This document shows, piece after piece, positions 12,549 through 23,928 of a stretch of DNA of 64,000 nt. Numbering within the stretch: position 1 is the stretch's first letter; each line of letters begins with the position of its first letter. The notes under the pieces are model-generated. The model was not told where the DNA came from. It saw nothing but the letters and a program-made list of their open reading frames with translations, and did no database searches. A program made the translations under genes and the position numbers. This DNA comes from Pyxicephalus adspersus (Eukaryota > Chordata > Amphibia > Anura > Pyxicephalidae): the NCBI RefSeq assembly GCF_032062135.1, contig NC_092862.1, forward strand, positions 46,554,437-46,618,436, written 5' to 3'.

Positions 12549-14045
12549 GCAGTAGATGTGAATGTTCTATGAATCGAACTATTGTACAACAACAGTAGAT
12601 GTGAATTGTTTTCTTGTTAAAGTATGAAGCGCTGTTCGACCAGTCTTATCGGCTATACACCAACAATACAGCAAAGCTTGGTTCTGGACCTGTCTGCACT
12701 GACATTAGGTAACACAGCCTACTCCAGGTACTTCTCTGGCCTGTGACTGGACAACAAACAAGCACAAACTCACTGATGATAATTGAAAAACATTGAAAAA
12801 CAATGCACCCTGCTACCACCCATTGCAACTGATGTACACCCAATACTTTAGTATCAACTTTTTAAAATGCAAATTTCATCAATAATTTCCACCTTTATAA
12901 ACCTCCCAGTTAACGAAGATCAGCAAATATCTCCATGTTTCAAAATTGTTTCAAACCATATTCAAAACCCTGTTAAATACTTGTGAATTTTCCAATCTGA
13001 ACAATCAAAGTACTTTGAATTCTACACTCAATATCGTGGTCAGTTATTTAAAACAGACTGCTCAACTAAACACAAAAATCCATCATTGTGTGGATAGTCT
13101 AAGGCAGTTATGGTGGGTTAAGGCAAAATACATTTAATGACTTTTAATGAAAGCATTACTTGATTACAGTTATACTTTATATATCTATAAAGCCCAGTAA
13201 TAAGATCTAATATAGGTTATCTATCTTTCCATGCTGTAAATATTGTACATTGTTAAAATGGTAAACCTGTGCCATTTTATTATATGTGGTGCAGACTCTA
13301 TACTGTGTACACTATATAGGACTCTGTTCTGGGAACGCAGAGAGAATACTGGAACCAGGGAACACAATAACTTGCATTTAGAAGATGTGGATGCTAAATG
13401 CTGTAGGGTTATAACTATTGGGGCAGCCAGCTGTGTGAGATGAATGGCAGCATAAACATGAACTGAAAAGGTAGGATGTGTCTCCTGGGTCAATTTACAT
13501 GTACAATGAAACATTTTCACATTTGTCTGGAATGTATTTTATTGTAAACTGGTTGCCCTATCCTGCTAAATATATCAGGCTTGAAGTTAATATATGGGAT
13601 TTTTATATGTATTTGAACTCACCAAAACCAAACATTTTTGGCATAAAGTTCAGCAGAAAATTTGATTTGTAAGGTGGATCCTTGTTTTCTTTGAGAACAA
13701 ATGCTACAGCAAATGATACATGTTTTAGCATAAATTCCCTTTTAATGAAGTCATGTTTTGCTTAAGGAATTCACTCAAAAATGTTTGTGGTCACTCTTTC
13801 CTTCTACATATTCTAGTGGGACCTAGTTGAGAAACATAGCATATCATTTGAAGAAGCTAAAATCCACCACATTTCCTAAATTGTTTAAGTTATTCATTTT
13901 TTCTTTGTCTTATAAAATTTCTCCTATTGTTGTCTGTAAACAGACATTGGTACATTTGCTAAAGGAATACAGGTTGTTCACTTAATAAAGAGAATTATCC
14001 CCCTGCAAGGTTTACTTAGAGATTGTTCGAATTGCTTGGAAAGAT

Positions 14046-14400
14046 GGGCAGCACGGTGACTCAGAGGTAGGTGCTCTGACCTTTGCAGGGCTAGGTCACA
14101 GGTTAAAAACTCGGCCAGGACACTATCTGCATGGAGTTTGTAGGTTCACCCCGTGTTTGCATGGCTTTACTCCGGGTACTCTGGTTTCCTCCCACGTTTC
14201 AAAAACATGCAGTTAGTTTAGGTTGCTAACCCCCAAAATTACCCTTAAACTGTATTAATGACATATGACTATGGTAGGCACATTAGATTGTGAGTCCCCT
14301 TTGAGGCACAGCTAGTCACATGACTATGGACTTTGTACAGCGCTGTGTAATATGTTGGTGCTATAGAAATACTGTGTAGTAATAATAATAATAATAATAA
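14046..14400 (+). mobile_element. tRNA-derived SINE with (TAA)n tail
   Basis: Starts GGGCAGCACGGTGACTCAG, followed by 'ggtgctctgacctttgcagg', 'gccaggacactatctgcatg', 'gtttcctcccacgttt', 'cattagattgtgag', then the common tail ('cagcgctgtgtaatatgttg') and (TAA)n. It is the same SINE as 44322-44660, but box B is eroded ('ggttaaaaact'). Confidence 0.75.
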
Positions 14401-14907
14401 CTGTTAAGATTGTTCTTGAAGTGAATGTTTTTCTACATAGAGATGATCTCTTGTCATTCAATCAATCCAATGGCATGGACGTGTGTCTGCTCAGCTTAAA
14501 ATGTCTAATAACATAGAATTTTATGTTGGACCTAGCTGCATAGTAGAATAGACAATGCTGTTGGGCTTTAAATTTCCTCTACTCTTCACTAGCTTAAGAT
14601 TAGATAGAATCTTCCTAATTATAGATTTTGAAATTTAATTAGCAATAAACAGTGGTGTAAGGTGCTGGACAGCTCAACATCACAGACTGGATAAACCTGT
14701 ATGCAACATAACACTCCATACATGTCAGCTGCAGGGCAGAAGTGCTTCCTGTGTAAATAGTGGCTGTTTTCTTTGTGTCTCTAAAACTGAATATTTTCTC
14801 ACTTCTGCATGAAGGTGGTAATGAGGGCTTTGTCCTACGAATAAAAACTTTAAACATTTCCCAGTATTTTGTATTCATAAATCCTCCCAAAAGTTTGGTG
14901 TCATTGG

Positions 14908-15129
14908 AGCTGATTTATTAAAGCTCTCCGAGGCTAGAAAGGATACACTTTATTGAGTGAAGCTGGGTGATCCAGCAAACCTGGAATGGATCTGGTCCAG
15001 GATTAAAAACATTTGCTAGCAAATAACAAATGACTTTGAGAAAACCCATTCCAGGTTTGCTGGATCACCCAGCTTCACTGATGAAAGTGTATCCTCTCCA
15101 TCCTTTGAGAGTTTTAATAAATCAGGCCA
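14908..15129. mobile_element. Palindromic MITE ('aatcaggccc' family)
   Basis: Two inverted arms: left 'ctgatttattaaagctctcc' ... 'gggtgatccagcaaacctgg', right 'ccaggtttgctggatcaccc' ... 'gagttttaataaatcaggcc'. Arms of about 90 bp flank a short AT-rich centre ('tttgctagcaaataacaaat'). No coding capacity. Other copies are at 22205-22412, 40346-40420, 44101-44669 (interrupted) and 46668-46858. The superfamily is not assigned because no clear target duplication was seen. Confidence 0.78.
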
Positions 15130-15241
15130 AGTGTTTGTATCCGACTGTCATTTGCAAACCCCTATTTAATGTAGAGCGATGCGTAATATTTCGGTGCTAT
15201 AAAAATACAGTTTATTAATAATAATAATAATAATAAAAATA
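15130..15241 (+). repeat. (TAA)n-tailed unit, partial
   Basis: Contains 'gtcatttgcaaacccctatt' and 'gcgatgcgtaatatt', then a (TAA)n tail at 15215-15240. It starts directly at the right end of the MITE at 14908-15129. Confidence 0.65.
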
Positions 15242-18200
15242 ATATTCCTCTTATCTGCCTTTAGGGACAAGTATCTCTCTGAATGAAAAACTACTTCTTG
15301 GTCATCAGAAGGAAGTTGGTAATTTTTTAGTACTGCATTTTCCATAAAAAACAGCAAAGAGGTAAACCCATTTGTAAATGTCATAGTTGGTGTTTATAGT
15401 TGGGTGCAGAGAACTAGCTAATTGATACTATAAATTATTTAAATGATCTGAATTACAGGTAAGGGTAAACTGGCTTTAAACAACATTTCACAAAATTATC
15501 CTCAGGCCAACTAGAACTAGAGCTAGTGGGCCTTAAGGAAAAGACTGTTGGCTGGGAGGGGGACTTTCATTATGTCATTTCTTACATTAGAGTAGAATCA
15601 GGAGGTAAATCATGGATTTCTATGTTCACATATTGTGTATGCAAAACTGTCACCAAGAAAATCGTATTTGTATTGAATACTTTATAGCAGATATCAACAA
15701 GCATTTTAACATGTTCTTATTTACAACTTTTTCTGTTTTCATTTACAACCCTCTAACACAGGCTGAAACCTTCATCAAAATCACTGTAATGATTGTCTAG
15801 AAGTGAGCTATTCCGAGTTAGGTGGGAGCAGATTTTGGCTTTAAATCATTTAGTTTTAGCTTCCCTTTAGGACATCTTCAAAAGTTCCTACCATTTTGCT
15901 GCAGTACTAAGTGTATAAAGTAGTGCTGTTAAAGTATTTTTCTAAAAGAGAGCAGCAAATCTGAAAGGATGAGCCAGAAAAATGTTTATATAAACATCTC
16001 GGCCTGATTGTGGCCTTCAAGGGATGACTATCCTGTAATCCTGAATCTGCACACATGTCAGTATTTAGCCCACAAAGAATCCTGATCTGGAAGACATTAT
16101 TCTGCTCGCAGGTGCAAACTCTTCAGACTGTCTTTATTTTTTTAAGAACTGGCCACCAGTCTCTGTTGACTGATAAATTGGATTTTTCAAGGTTAAACCT
16201 ATCACAGTAGTATCTGACCATACTTTCCCTCCCAGCTCTCTCTCTATATATAGACATGCACATTTGGTAATCAAAGCATGAATGTTTGACTTTAAAAATC
16301 TTAAGCATCAAATACCTACTAGACTTTTCTGCCATAAATGATCTCTCCTTTAAAATAGTAGTAGGTACAGATGTCCTCTCACATTAGGAAGGAGGTCAAT
16401 AGTGATCTGCTGTTTTGAATTGCTAATGACAAATAATACCCAATGCCACTGTAAACTCTATTGAAGTCCCAGCAGTAGGGTACCTTTTGCTCGCTCCTAC
16501 TTCCTTTTACCCTCTCCGCTGAACAAAACAGGCTTCTGTGCAGAGAGCTGTACAGTCAGTCTGTTTAGCAATTTTTTACCCAAATCAATCAGCAATGTTC
16601 ATTTTAGGTGACAATAACTGAAAGTTTGTATTTTTTTTTTGTTTGAAAAAATGTTATACAAAACAAGGACTGTGCAATTGAACATTAATGTATAGCACAT
16701 TACATTTGTTTGCTAATAAGTGAACTTTAATATAAAACTGATGTCTACAGATTTCTGATCAAAGTGAGCATGTTCCTGTAGGTTAGGCCTGAGTATTTTG
16801 GCGTCTTGCCTTAGTGTAATTATTTACTGTATTTTACCTGGCATCTTATTTCTTGGTACGGAAATTAGATTTTAAACCACACTTAACAGGTTGTTAAATA
16901 ATTTATATGCATGGCTCTGGATTCATAAAGCATAAAAGCAAAGTGCTGAGGGTAAACCTGTCATTAGATTCCTGTGGCCTGGCTGTTGGTGATAAAGTAC
17001 AAGTTCTAACATGCAGTTCATCTGAAGGTTGCCCAAACTGGAACTAAAAAGTGCTGTCAAAAGTGCATGCATACTTTGACAGCAAAAAGCCAACTGTAAT
17101 CCCAAACCTACACAATGGAATGGAGGCGGTTGAAGACTATCCTAGTTGCATGTGTTTAATAATATAGCATACAGAATGCTACCCCCCTCTAGAGATCTGA
17201 ACTGGGGGCAGTGATGAGTGATCAGTCAAGAAATAGGTTAAAAGGCCATGAAACAAAGAATGCTGTGACATTCCTTCAAATCAGTGTCAGTGGGGGAAGC
17301 CTTCCATAAAGAATCACCAATGCACTCCGCTATGTTGTCCTGCGTAATTTAGAGCACTGGTCTGCAGGTAAATGAATGAGACTAGGAAAATATGTCTTAC
17401 AAGCATCACAATGACTGTATAACATTAAATATGTCCAATGCACAGACATTTCATGAAGCATCATTTTATGTCTACCTCATCGCTGTCTACCTCATCGCTG
17501 TCCTGAGCTCCCAATTATTATCAACCTAATCTTTTATAACCTGTGTCTTTCTGGATTGCAGTCAACATTGTTAAAAAAAATTGATCATAAAATGTGTATG
17601 TGGGGAATTTATACTGTAAATTGATTCCTAATTTGTAAATTGATACCTTTAACTAAAATCAGTACATTGGATATAAATGCATCTAGAGTAAGTACCAGGA
17701 TTTGGTTTGTTATCAACTCCTTGCACCTGTAATATAGAAAATCCAGGCCACTGAATATGCTGTGCTGTCCAGTAGGGCTGTGTAATCTAAGGAATTGTGG
17801 GATAAAAAAATAGAATCCTTTGACAGAAAACAACTCCAATATATTTGTAATTGGAAGTTTTCAGATAAGCTTTAAGCACGACACAGCTATATATATTCCA
17901 TATTTTATACAACAGGCCTGACATATTGTAAAGCTGTAGAATATCCAGATACTCAGAATAGGGGTCACTATCCTGCAGCCTGTAGAACAATGAATCATTT
18001 ACTTTTAAACAATGTCATTTCTTATTGTTTATTAACTTGTCAGAAGTAATAAACAACAGACTAATAGGATTATTGATAATACATTTCTAACTTTTACAAG
18101 TAAAACTACAAAAATAAACTATTTTCCTGTTTAGCTATTGCCACTGCATTTATTTTGTGATCAGCTGTTTTAGCTTTTAATCCTACAAGGTAATTGCTAG

Positions 18201-18772
18201 TTTGATAAGTCTATAATAAATTACTAATAGAAGTAAAGTTCCATGCTTGAGAACTATTTTATTTGCCAGGAATCTACTATTTAACCTTCACAACAGGCCA
18301 TACAAAGCCACAATACATCTTTTGACATGGAATCCATTTGATGTTGAAAAGACAGATCGGTGTGACAGTTGAAGGCACTGATGAAGTATTACTTGTAAAC
18401 AAAACCACATGACCATGGAGCATAAGAGCACACAAAATACCGGTGTCACAGGACACTCCCCACTTCCTGGGGTTTCTAGCTGGGAAAGGTCAAAACCTCT
18501 GCTAAATCATCCTTAAAGTATTACCAGTCTACTATCAGAACAATCTGACAGTTTACCCTTATATGAATGTGTTCTTTTTTGTCCAACTGGATATACTATG
18601 TGGGCAATGGTTGATGTATATGTTAAGAAGGACATCTAGTAGTAGTTATTCACATTCACCTGGACTTGTTCTTGTAATGTTGAATATGTTTTATGGCTTT
18701 CCAAGTTGCGTTATCAGTTGAAGCTGCTTGAAAAGCTGCAAAATGTCTTGAACAGTGTCAAGAAAAAGTCCA

Positions 18773-18950
18773 GTTATTAATATTATCATTACACAGTATT
18801 TATATAGCGCTTTAAAAAGTCCATAGTCATGTCAATAGCTTTACCTCACAATCTAATGCCCATTAACCCCACTGCATGATTTTGGAATGTGGGAGGAAAC
18901 CAGAATACCCAGAGGAAACACGGTGGCTCGGAGGCTCCGTGCGGCCCAAG
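18773..18950 (-). mobile_element. Truncated tRNA-SINE, minus orientation, possible chimera
   Basis: Minus orientation: tail 'cagtatttatatagcgcttt', 'ccatagtcatgtca', 'cacaatctaatgccca', 'gtgggaggaaaccagaatac'. At about 18918-18935 a plus-orientation SINE head phrase (CACGGTGGCTCGGAGG) follows, so the 3' half and 5' head point opposite ways. Confidence 0.6.
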
Positions 18951-19707
18951 GTAAAAGAAGTCCAGTCGAATGTGACTACTTGCTACTAGATATAGAATGA
19001 CCTGGATATATGGGAACCTTCACAGACATATTGGTTATTACATGTTAAATTCAAGGGATTAATATAAATAGAATCAAAAATAAGGATATTTATTCTGTTC
19101 ACAGTACATGCCATGGACACAATTTCTGGAAAGATAAATTCATATTTTCTATGCTTGCCAAAAAAGTTCCTAGCCCAAAAACGAATCTAAGCAGAGACAC
19201 TTTTAGACAAAATTTCAGCCCCAGGCAAATGGACCTCAGAACCTCAAAAGCACATCATTCTAGCTTCCTGTATCCCTGCCATTCCTTCAGATGGGGCCCT
19301 GGAGAAAATAGGGGTCCTAAGCAACTTCTCAGTTTACCTTACCATAAAACCAGCCCTGTATCTAATACCTTGTAATTTATTTATTTTTAATTTAGTGCTT
19401 AGTACAGCTAACCCTGCATTTAACTGGTTCTTGATTTTATTTGAAGTAATTAGTAGGTGATCATTACAATAAAAAAATTTGTTTAGTAGAAAAGATATAA
19501 GATCTCCTATTTGGAGTAAATTGGAACGTCAAGCATGGAAAATGGAATTGTAGTCATTAGTGGTTCCATGCTTAATTTTTCCAAACAGTAACAGATGGAA
19601 CTTGATTGGTCACAATGGCAACGACTTCACCTTATTTCCCCCTTTTCCTTTTTTGCATAATTTTTGCTGTTGGTACCACTTTGTATAAGGGATATAAAAA
19701 TCCTTAC

Positions 19708-19799
19708 GCTCTTTCTTCTTCTACTTGAATCCCTACTGATTGATATCGGTAGGCCGCTTCTCTTTGCTCTGCATTGGCAGTTTCTTCTGGCCCATCAAC
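19708..19799 (-). CDS. dlgap1: dlgap1 92-bp coding exon with LC8-type motif
   Basis: Short exon found from its splice sites and phase. A TTTTTTCTAG acceptor lies just above 19799 and a GTAAGG donor at 19702-19707. It encodes 30 codons plus two bases, reading VDGPEETANAEQREAAYRYQ then SVGIQVEEER and GC. It starts in phase 0, matching the end of the exon at 23564-23928, and its final GC joins the first G of the exon at 4679-5103 to make an Ala codon, so all three exons form one frame. QSVGIQVEEE is the second of the two G-I/V-Q-V motifs that in GKAP bind dynein light chain LC8 (DYNLL), linking the scaffold to myosin-V or dynein. Its length is not a multiple of three, so skipping it would shift the frame. 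The encoded linker is diverged relative to mammals, as I recall them. Confidence 0.9.
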
Positions 19800-20309
19800 C
19801 TAGAAAAAATACAGATTAGTAAGTAGGGTTTTTATCTGTCATTGCTGAAGTAGCCAACCTTTCCTGTGACGCAGTCCATAATGTTACCATTGTTCCGTAA
19901 CATACTGAATAGTCTCTGTTTCACTCAATAACGTGTCAATCCACCAATTTAAAAAATTGTACATTGGAGAAATAAATCACCTTATATTTGTCAGGGATTA
20001 GTGAGATATCTGTGTGTGGGTTCTGTAACCCTGCTGTGACCGCACAACCTTAACAAATTTTAATTTATTTTAGATGATAAAAAATGAAACAATAGGGGTT
20101 GTAAATACACAAAAGAAAAAAAAAATTCTGATAAAAAGTAAAGTCTGGGACTATGATATAGAAATTTCTATTTGGTGGTTTATCCAAGAAGCCCAAAGCT
20201 GATTCAGTCCTACATGCAACACAAATTACCAAAATCTCACTTTTGGGTAAACTATTGCCTATCAGTAGCCTTACCCTACAGTAATAAAAAAAACAAAACA
20301 TTTTTACTT

Positions 20310-20420
20310 ATTTGTCCCTGTTGTAGATTTGTCCTCACTTCCTGTCTGGTAAAACTACTGTCACCATAAGGTAAAGTATGGGGAAATCTCTCTATTGTGG
20401 CCCAGAATAAAAGTAAAAAA
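20310..20420 (+). repeat. 'cacttcctgtc' repeat, copy 1
   Basis: 'ttgtccctgttgtagatttg', 'cctcacttcctgtctggtaa', 'gtcaccataaggtaaagtat'. It matches parts of 21030-21290 and 22735-22960 in the same order. Confidence 0.5.
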
Positions 20421-21029
20421 AATCTTGGCTAAAAGTATATTTAAAAAAAAACAGACTGGACCCCTAATGGCTTAGTTAGCTGTTCCTAGGATAACGTGTT
20501 TGCATGCGTTGCTCATGCTAATGTGGTTGCAGTGTGATTCTTCTCCTAGAGGAGAGAAAGCTACTTTTTGCTTCCAAGAACCACTCTGAAATCTACCACA
20601 AGCTGCATGCACACATGTAAAGATAATAATACCATGATTTTAGATTGCATAGATAAAGTATGTTCCAAAAGAATACAACCTATCACTAAGCTCAATGTTT
20701 TTCTTCTTTTTTCTAATAATGGATGCCCCATTAAATCAAGTTTCAGAATCAGCATCTGATGCTGAAAAAATAGGACTGACTGAGCCTCCATACACATGAT
20801 TAAACAGGAAATGTATCACAATGGTCTGGTAAAATATTATTGCAAGCTTAACCTAAAACAATGTAGATGAGAAGTTAGAAATTGTGTCATCGTTATGTAA
20901 ATGATAAAAGTCACAGTTCTATGCCTGTACAGTGTAGGTAAGGGCATGATTTTTTTTGGATTGGATAGAGTGGAGAAATATTAAAGTTTAGGATTAAGTT
21001 TTATTGCACCACCAGGTTTTGTAGGAAAT

Positions 21030-21290
21030 ATTTATTTCACTTCTTGTCTGGCTAAAAGGTTTTCCTGTCGGGACAGGAAGTAACAGAAACTCTCTAACAG
21101 AAACACAGACATAAAGTTGTTTTTTTTACCATTAAGTACAGAAATGCTAGAACCTGTCAGCTTTTTATTGTTGTCCATTTCACTGGGACAGATTTGTTGT
21201 CACTTCCTGTCAGGAAGACAAGCAAAATCTGTCCACAGTAGCCCCAGATAAGAAGTAGCAGTAGCTGTAATAGCATCTGACTGGGTAGTT
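21030..21290 (+). repeat. 'cacttcctgtc' repeat, copy 2
   Basis: 'cacttcttgtctggctaaaa', 'gggacaggaagtaacagaaa', 'agaaacacagacataaag', 'cactgggacagatttgttg' and 'gtcacttcctgtcagg'. Inverted 'gacaggaagt' and 'acttcctgtc' segments make it partly palindromic. Confidence 0.5.
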
Positions 21291-22204
21291 CTAATCTTTT
21301 TCATTCTATCAAAAACAAAAATAAATAAAAAACTATGATATTCTTTAAGTATTCATACATTTTTTATGTACCACAAAAATCTTCACAACTAAATCCTAAC
21401 ATCCTACCAGCTATACCGTCTTCTACATTTCTCCAGGTGGTGCAGGACCTGTGATCTACTGATCTACTTCTTTCTCGGCCTCTACTGATCTGCCTGCAAA
21501 AGGCACAATTCAAAAGATGACAACCTGCAGGTACATGTCTTGCTTTTTATGTATCTAGTAAAAGCACCACACTGCAGAGATCATCTGTTATTTGGGGTGT
21601 GATGTGGTAAAAACATACAACAGGCCTAATAAAACCATTCTTGGTGTAGTTGACTGGTTATTCATAATGAATATGCTGCCTTACTGCATCCACAAATGTC
21701 TTCATGTTCCCTAAATATAAAAATAACATAAGCCCACGATTTTGTTCATATCCTCCCAAGTAGGTTCCAGCACTGGTCCTGAAAAGACTCACCATATTTC
21801 ATTCATTCATTTCACTTTTGTAAAAATGACCTGTTTTGAAGAAACATTTGGCCACATCAATAATATTCTCTGCAGTGTTTTAGGCTGTAAGCGTTGTTGG
21901 CAATGTATGCCACCTGGCTGTAGGCCATTATTTTTAATGAAGGGAAACTTACTTAAGGGAAAAAATACTCTAATAATAATTAGAAAAAACATTTTTTAAC
22001 AAGTTGCAGAACCGGAATTACTTTTATAGGTTTGCTTCCACTTGTACCATTTTGCTGCTTTTTTTCAGTATTTTTTTTTTTACATTGATATTGCAAGCAC
22101 CATAACAAAGCCATGGATCACTCTGCAGCTTAACTGGACAACATGCAGCATAATGAAAAGCAATTATTGACATGTTTTGTGAGGTTTCTATATATGGGGA
22201 ACTC

Positions 22205-22412
22205 GCGTAAGCTTAGGTTCATACATCCAGACTTTCATGGATGAACCCTGAGGATCTAGCAAAACTGGAATGAATTTTCTTAAAATCAATTGTTAATTTT
22301 TGGCAGGTGTTTTCAATCCTGGACCAGATCCATTTCATGTTTGCTGGAACACCAAGGTTCTCCTATGATAGTCTATCTTCTCCAGTATTGGAGAGTTTTC
22401 CTAAATCAGGCT
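22205..22412. mobile_element. Palindromic MITE, decayed copy
   Basis: Same family as 14908-15129: 'ctagcaaaactggaatgaat', 'cctggaccagatccattt', 'gtttgctggaacacc', 'gagttttcctaaatcaggc'. The left arm is strongly diverged. Confidence 0.65.
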
Positions 22413-22734
22413 CTATATGTCAATTAAAAAGATAGGATATGAAAAATATAATTTTCATCCATGATGTTTTTGGATTTGTTTGCTGTCTGGTCCCCTTGCT
22501 GTGGGCTGTTGTTTCACCACCTACATCTGTAGTGACGCAGCAGCAAGCGGGTGCAACCACTGCACAAATGGGGAACCAGATGTGTGTCTAATGTTGATGA
22601 ATCTGTCAATTGCATTGATATACAACAGTAAAGATTAGTAAAAATAAACTTCTTTTTTTGCAAGTTGTGTTTTTCTTTCAAATAAACTACAGAGTTAGTT
22701 TAAAGTATATTCTAAACCTAAAACCATTTTCCTA

Positions 22735-22960
22735 GTTTTAAATAGAGCAGGGAGAAGTTTAAAACTCTGTCAGGTAAACTCCCCAACAGCAACACAGACA
22801 GAAACACATTTTTTTGTGGAGTAAGATCATTCTTTGTGTGTCCTTGTTACAAATGTCTCTTCATGTTCTTCCTGATGAAACTGTTGTCAGCAGAACAGGA
22901 AGTTAGGGTAAATATTTCAATCAAAGCCCAAGACACCAGTAAAATGAGGAGTTCTAATAT
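22735..22960 (+). repeat. 'cacttcctgtc' repeat, copy 3
   Basis: 'gtcaggtaaactccccaaca', 'gcaacacagacagaaacaca', 'gtgtccttgttacaaatgtc', 'gaacaggaagttagggt'. Same order as copy 2, more diverged. Confidence 0.5.
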
Positions 22961-23563
22961 TCTATTACGTTCTATTAAAAAGTAAAACATTTTCAATCGC
23001 ACATCAACTGGATAACCAAGCATTAAAACTCAGATAACCAGAAATCTTTATAGCTACAGTTTACAAACACATGCATCCATGAGTTCCCTAAAAAACACCA
23101 ATATAGTTATAAAAGCTTTCATTTAATCATTTTGTAAATATTTACTATGTGTAATCAACAATCAAGTTTGTGGGAAAGACCACCTAAACAGCTATAGATA
23201 CTGGATTGGAAAAACACCCAAGAGTTCCTCCTCCTTTGTTTGAGGATCTTTTGATGGGGTCATTTTGAGTTTTCAGGCCTGTACAAGAATCTGTACAACA
23301 AGATACTAGTCCTTCAATAGGTTTTATTTGTTTTAAATTTTGAATAATACAGCACAAGAAATGGATTACACAAAAGAGGATAGAAACACTCAAACCACAA
23401 AAGTGATCAGGAAAGGAGTCACAAATTAGAGCTTGGAGATTTCGCTGTTTATGTTTCCAAAGGAAATGAGAGTGGATGACTCACCCTAATGGCCTCTACA
23501 AATAAGCAAAATAATACCTTACACTGGACTGGACAGAGATATCTAGAAACATGCTTTGTTTAC

Positions 23564-23928
23564 CTGTATGCCAATAGATAGGTTTTTCCTGAACTGGTTC
23601 TTTTTCCTGTCTTCTGCAGTGATGGTGGAAACGGTTGATGTAGAGTTTACTGTCATGGTGTTGTCCATGTGTTGGCTTGCAGGGCCATGGATCTGAGCGT
23701 TGGCAGCTTCAATAGCAGCAGTAAGTGCTTTCATACTGTCCAGGCTCTCAGTGGAGTTACTGAGGCCCGACTGACTAATCATATCCCCCCTTTGTCCATG
23801 TCCATCCATGTAGGCATCTTGGGCAGATTCTGTACTACTCTGAGCTGTGATGGAGATGAAAGGTTTTGTTGTAGTCCTGGGTGGTACTGGAGGTGGTGTC
23901 TTTTTATATGTTGTGATACATGAAGATA
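23564..23928 (-). CDS. dlgap1: dlgap1 coding exon (proline-rich and SNSTESLDS region)
   Basis: Coding exon of 365 bp: two bases finishing a split codon, then 121 codons. The protein begins SSCITTYKKTPPPVPPRTTT, then KPFISITAQSSTESAQDAYM, continues through SGLSNSTESLDSMKALTAAI with EAANAQIHGPASQHM, and ends RKNLSIGIQ. This order is characteristic of DLGAP1: a PPPVPPR proline-rich SH3-type segment, a Ser-rich segment, then the first LC8-binding motif (SIGIQ, with V-D supplied by the next exon). The acceptor is a T-run ending CAG at 23929-23931 and the donor is CAG/GTAAAC with GT at 23562-23563. The exon ends in phase 0, matching the 92-bp exon. The start codon and the PSD-95 guanylate-kinase-binding 14-residue repeats are upstream, outside this window. 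No exon encoding them was found between 23.9 and 64 kb, so the preceding intron exceeds 40 kb. Confidence 0.93.

Larger units (their letters stand above)
5104..19707 (-). other. dlgap1: dlgap1 intron (14.6 kb)
   Basis: Intron between the 92-bp exon and exon 4679-5103, bounded by GTAAGG and TTACAG. It contains a CTCF-like motif (8117-8130), a hAT-type element (9999-10530), a non-repetitive block with several transcription-factor-like motifs (11400-11840), an inverted repeat (12207-12548), SINEs (14046-14400, 18773-18917), a palindromic MITE (14908-15129) and a tailed unit (15130-15241). I see nothing definite in 5104-8116, 8131-9990, 10539-11399, 12549-14045, 15242-18772 and 18951-19707; short open frames there look random. 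Confidence 0.85.
19800..23563 (-). other. dlgap1: dlgap1 intron (3.8 kb)
   Basis: Intron between exons 23564-23928 and 19708-19799, bounded by GTAAAC and TTCTAG. It carries three diverged copies of a 'cacttcctgtc' repeat (near 20310-20420, 21030-21290, 22735-22960) and a degraded palindromic MITE (22205-22412). Nothing coding was recognised in the remainder. Confidence 0.85.
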
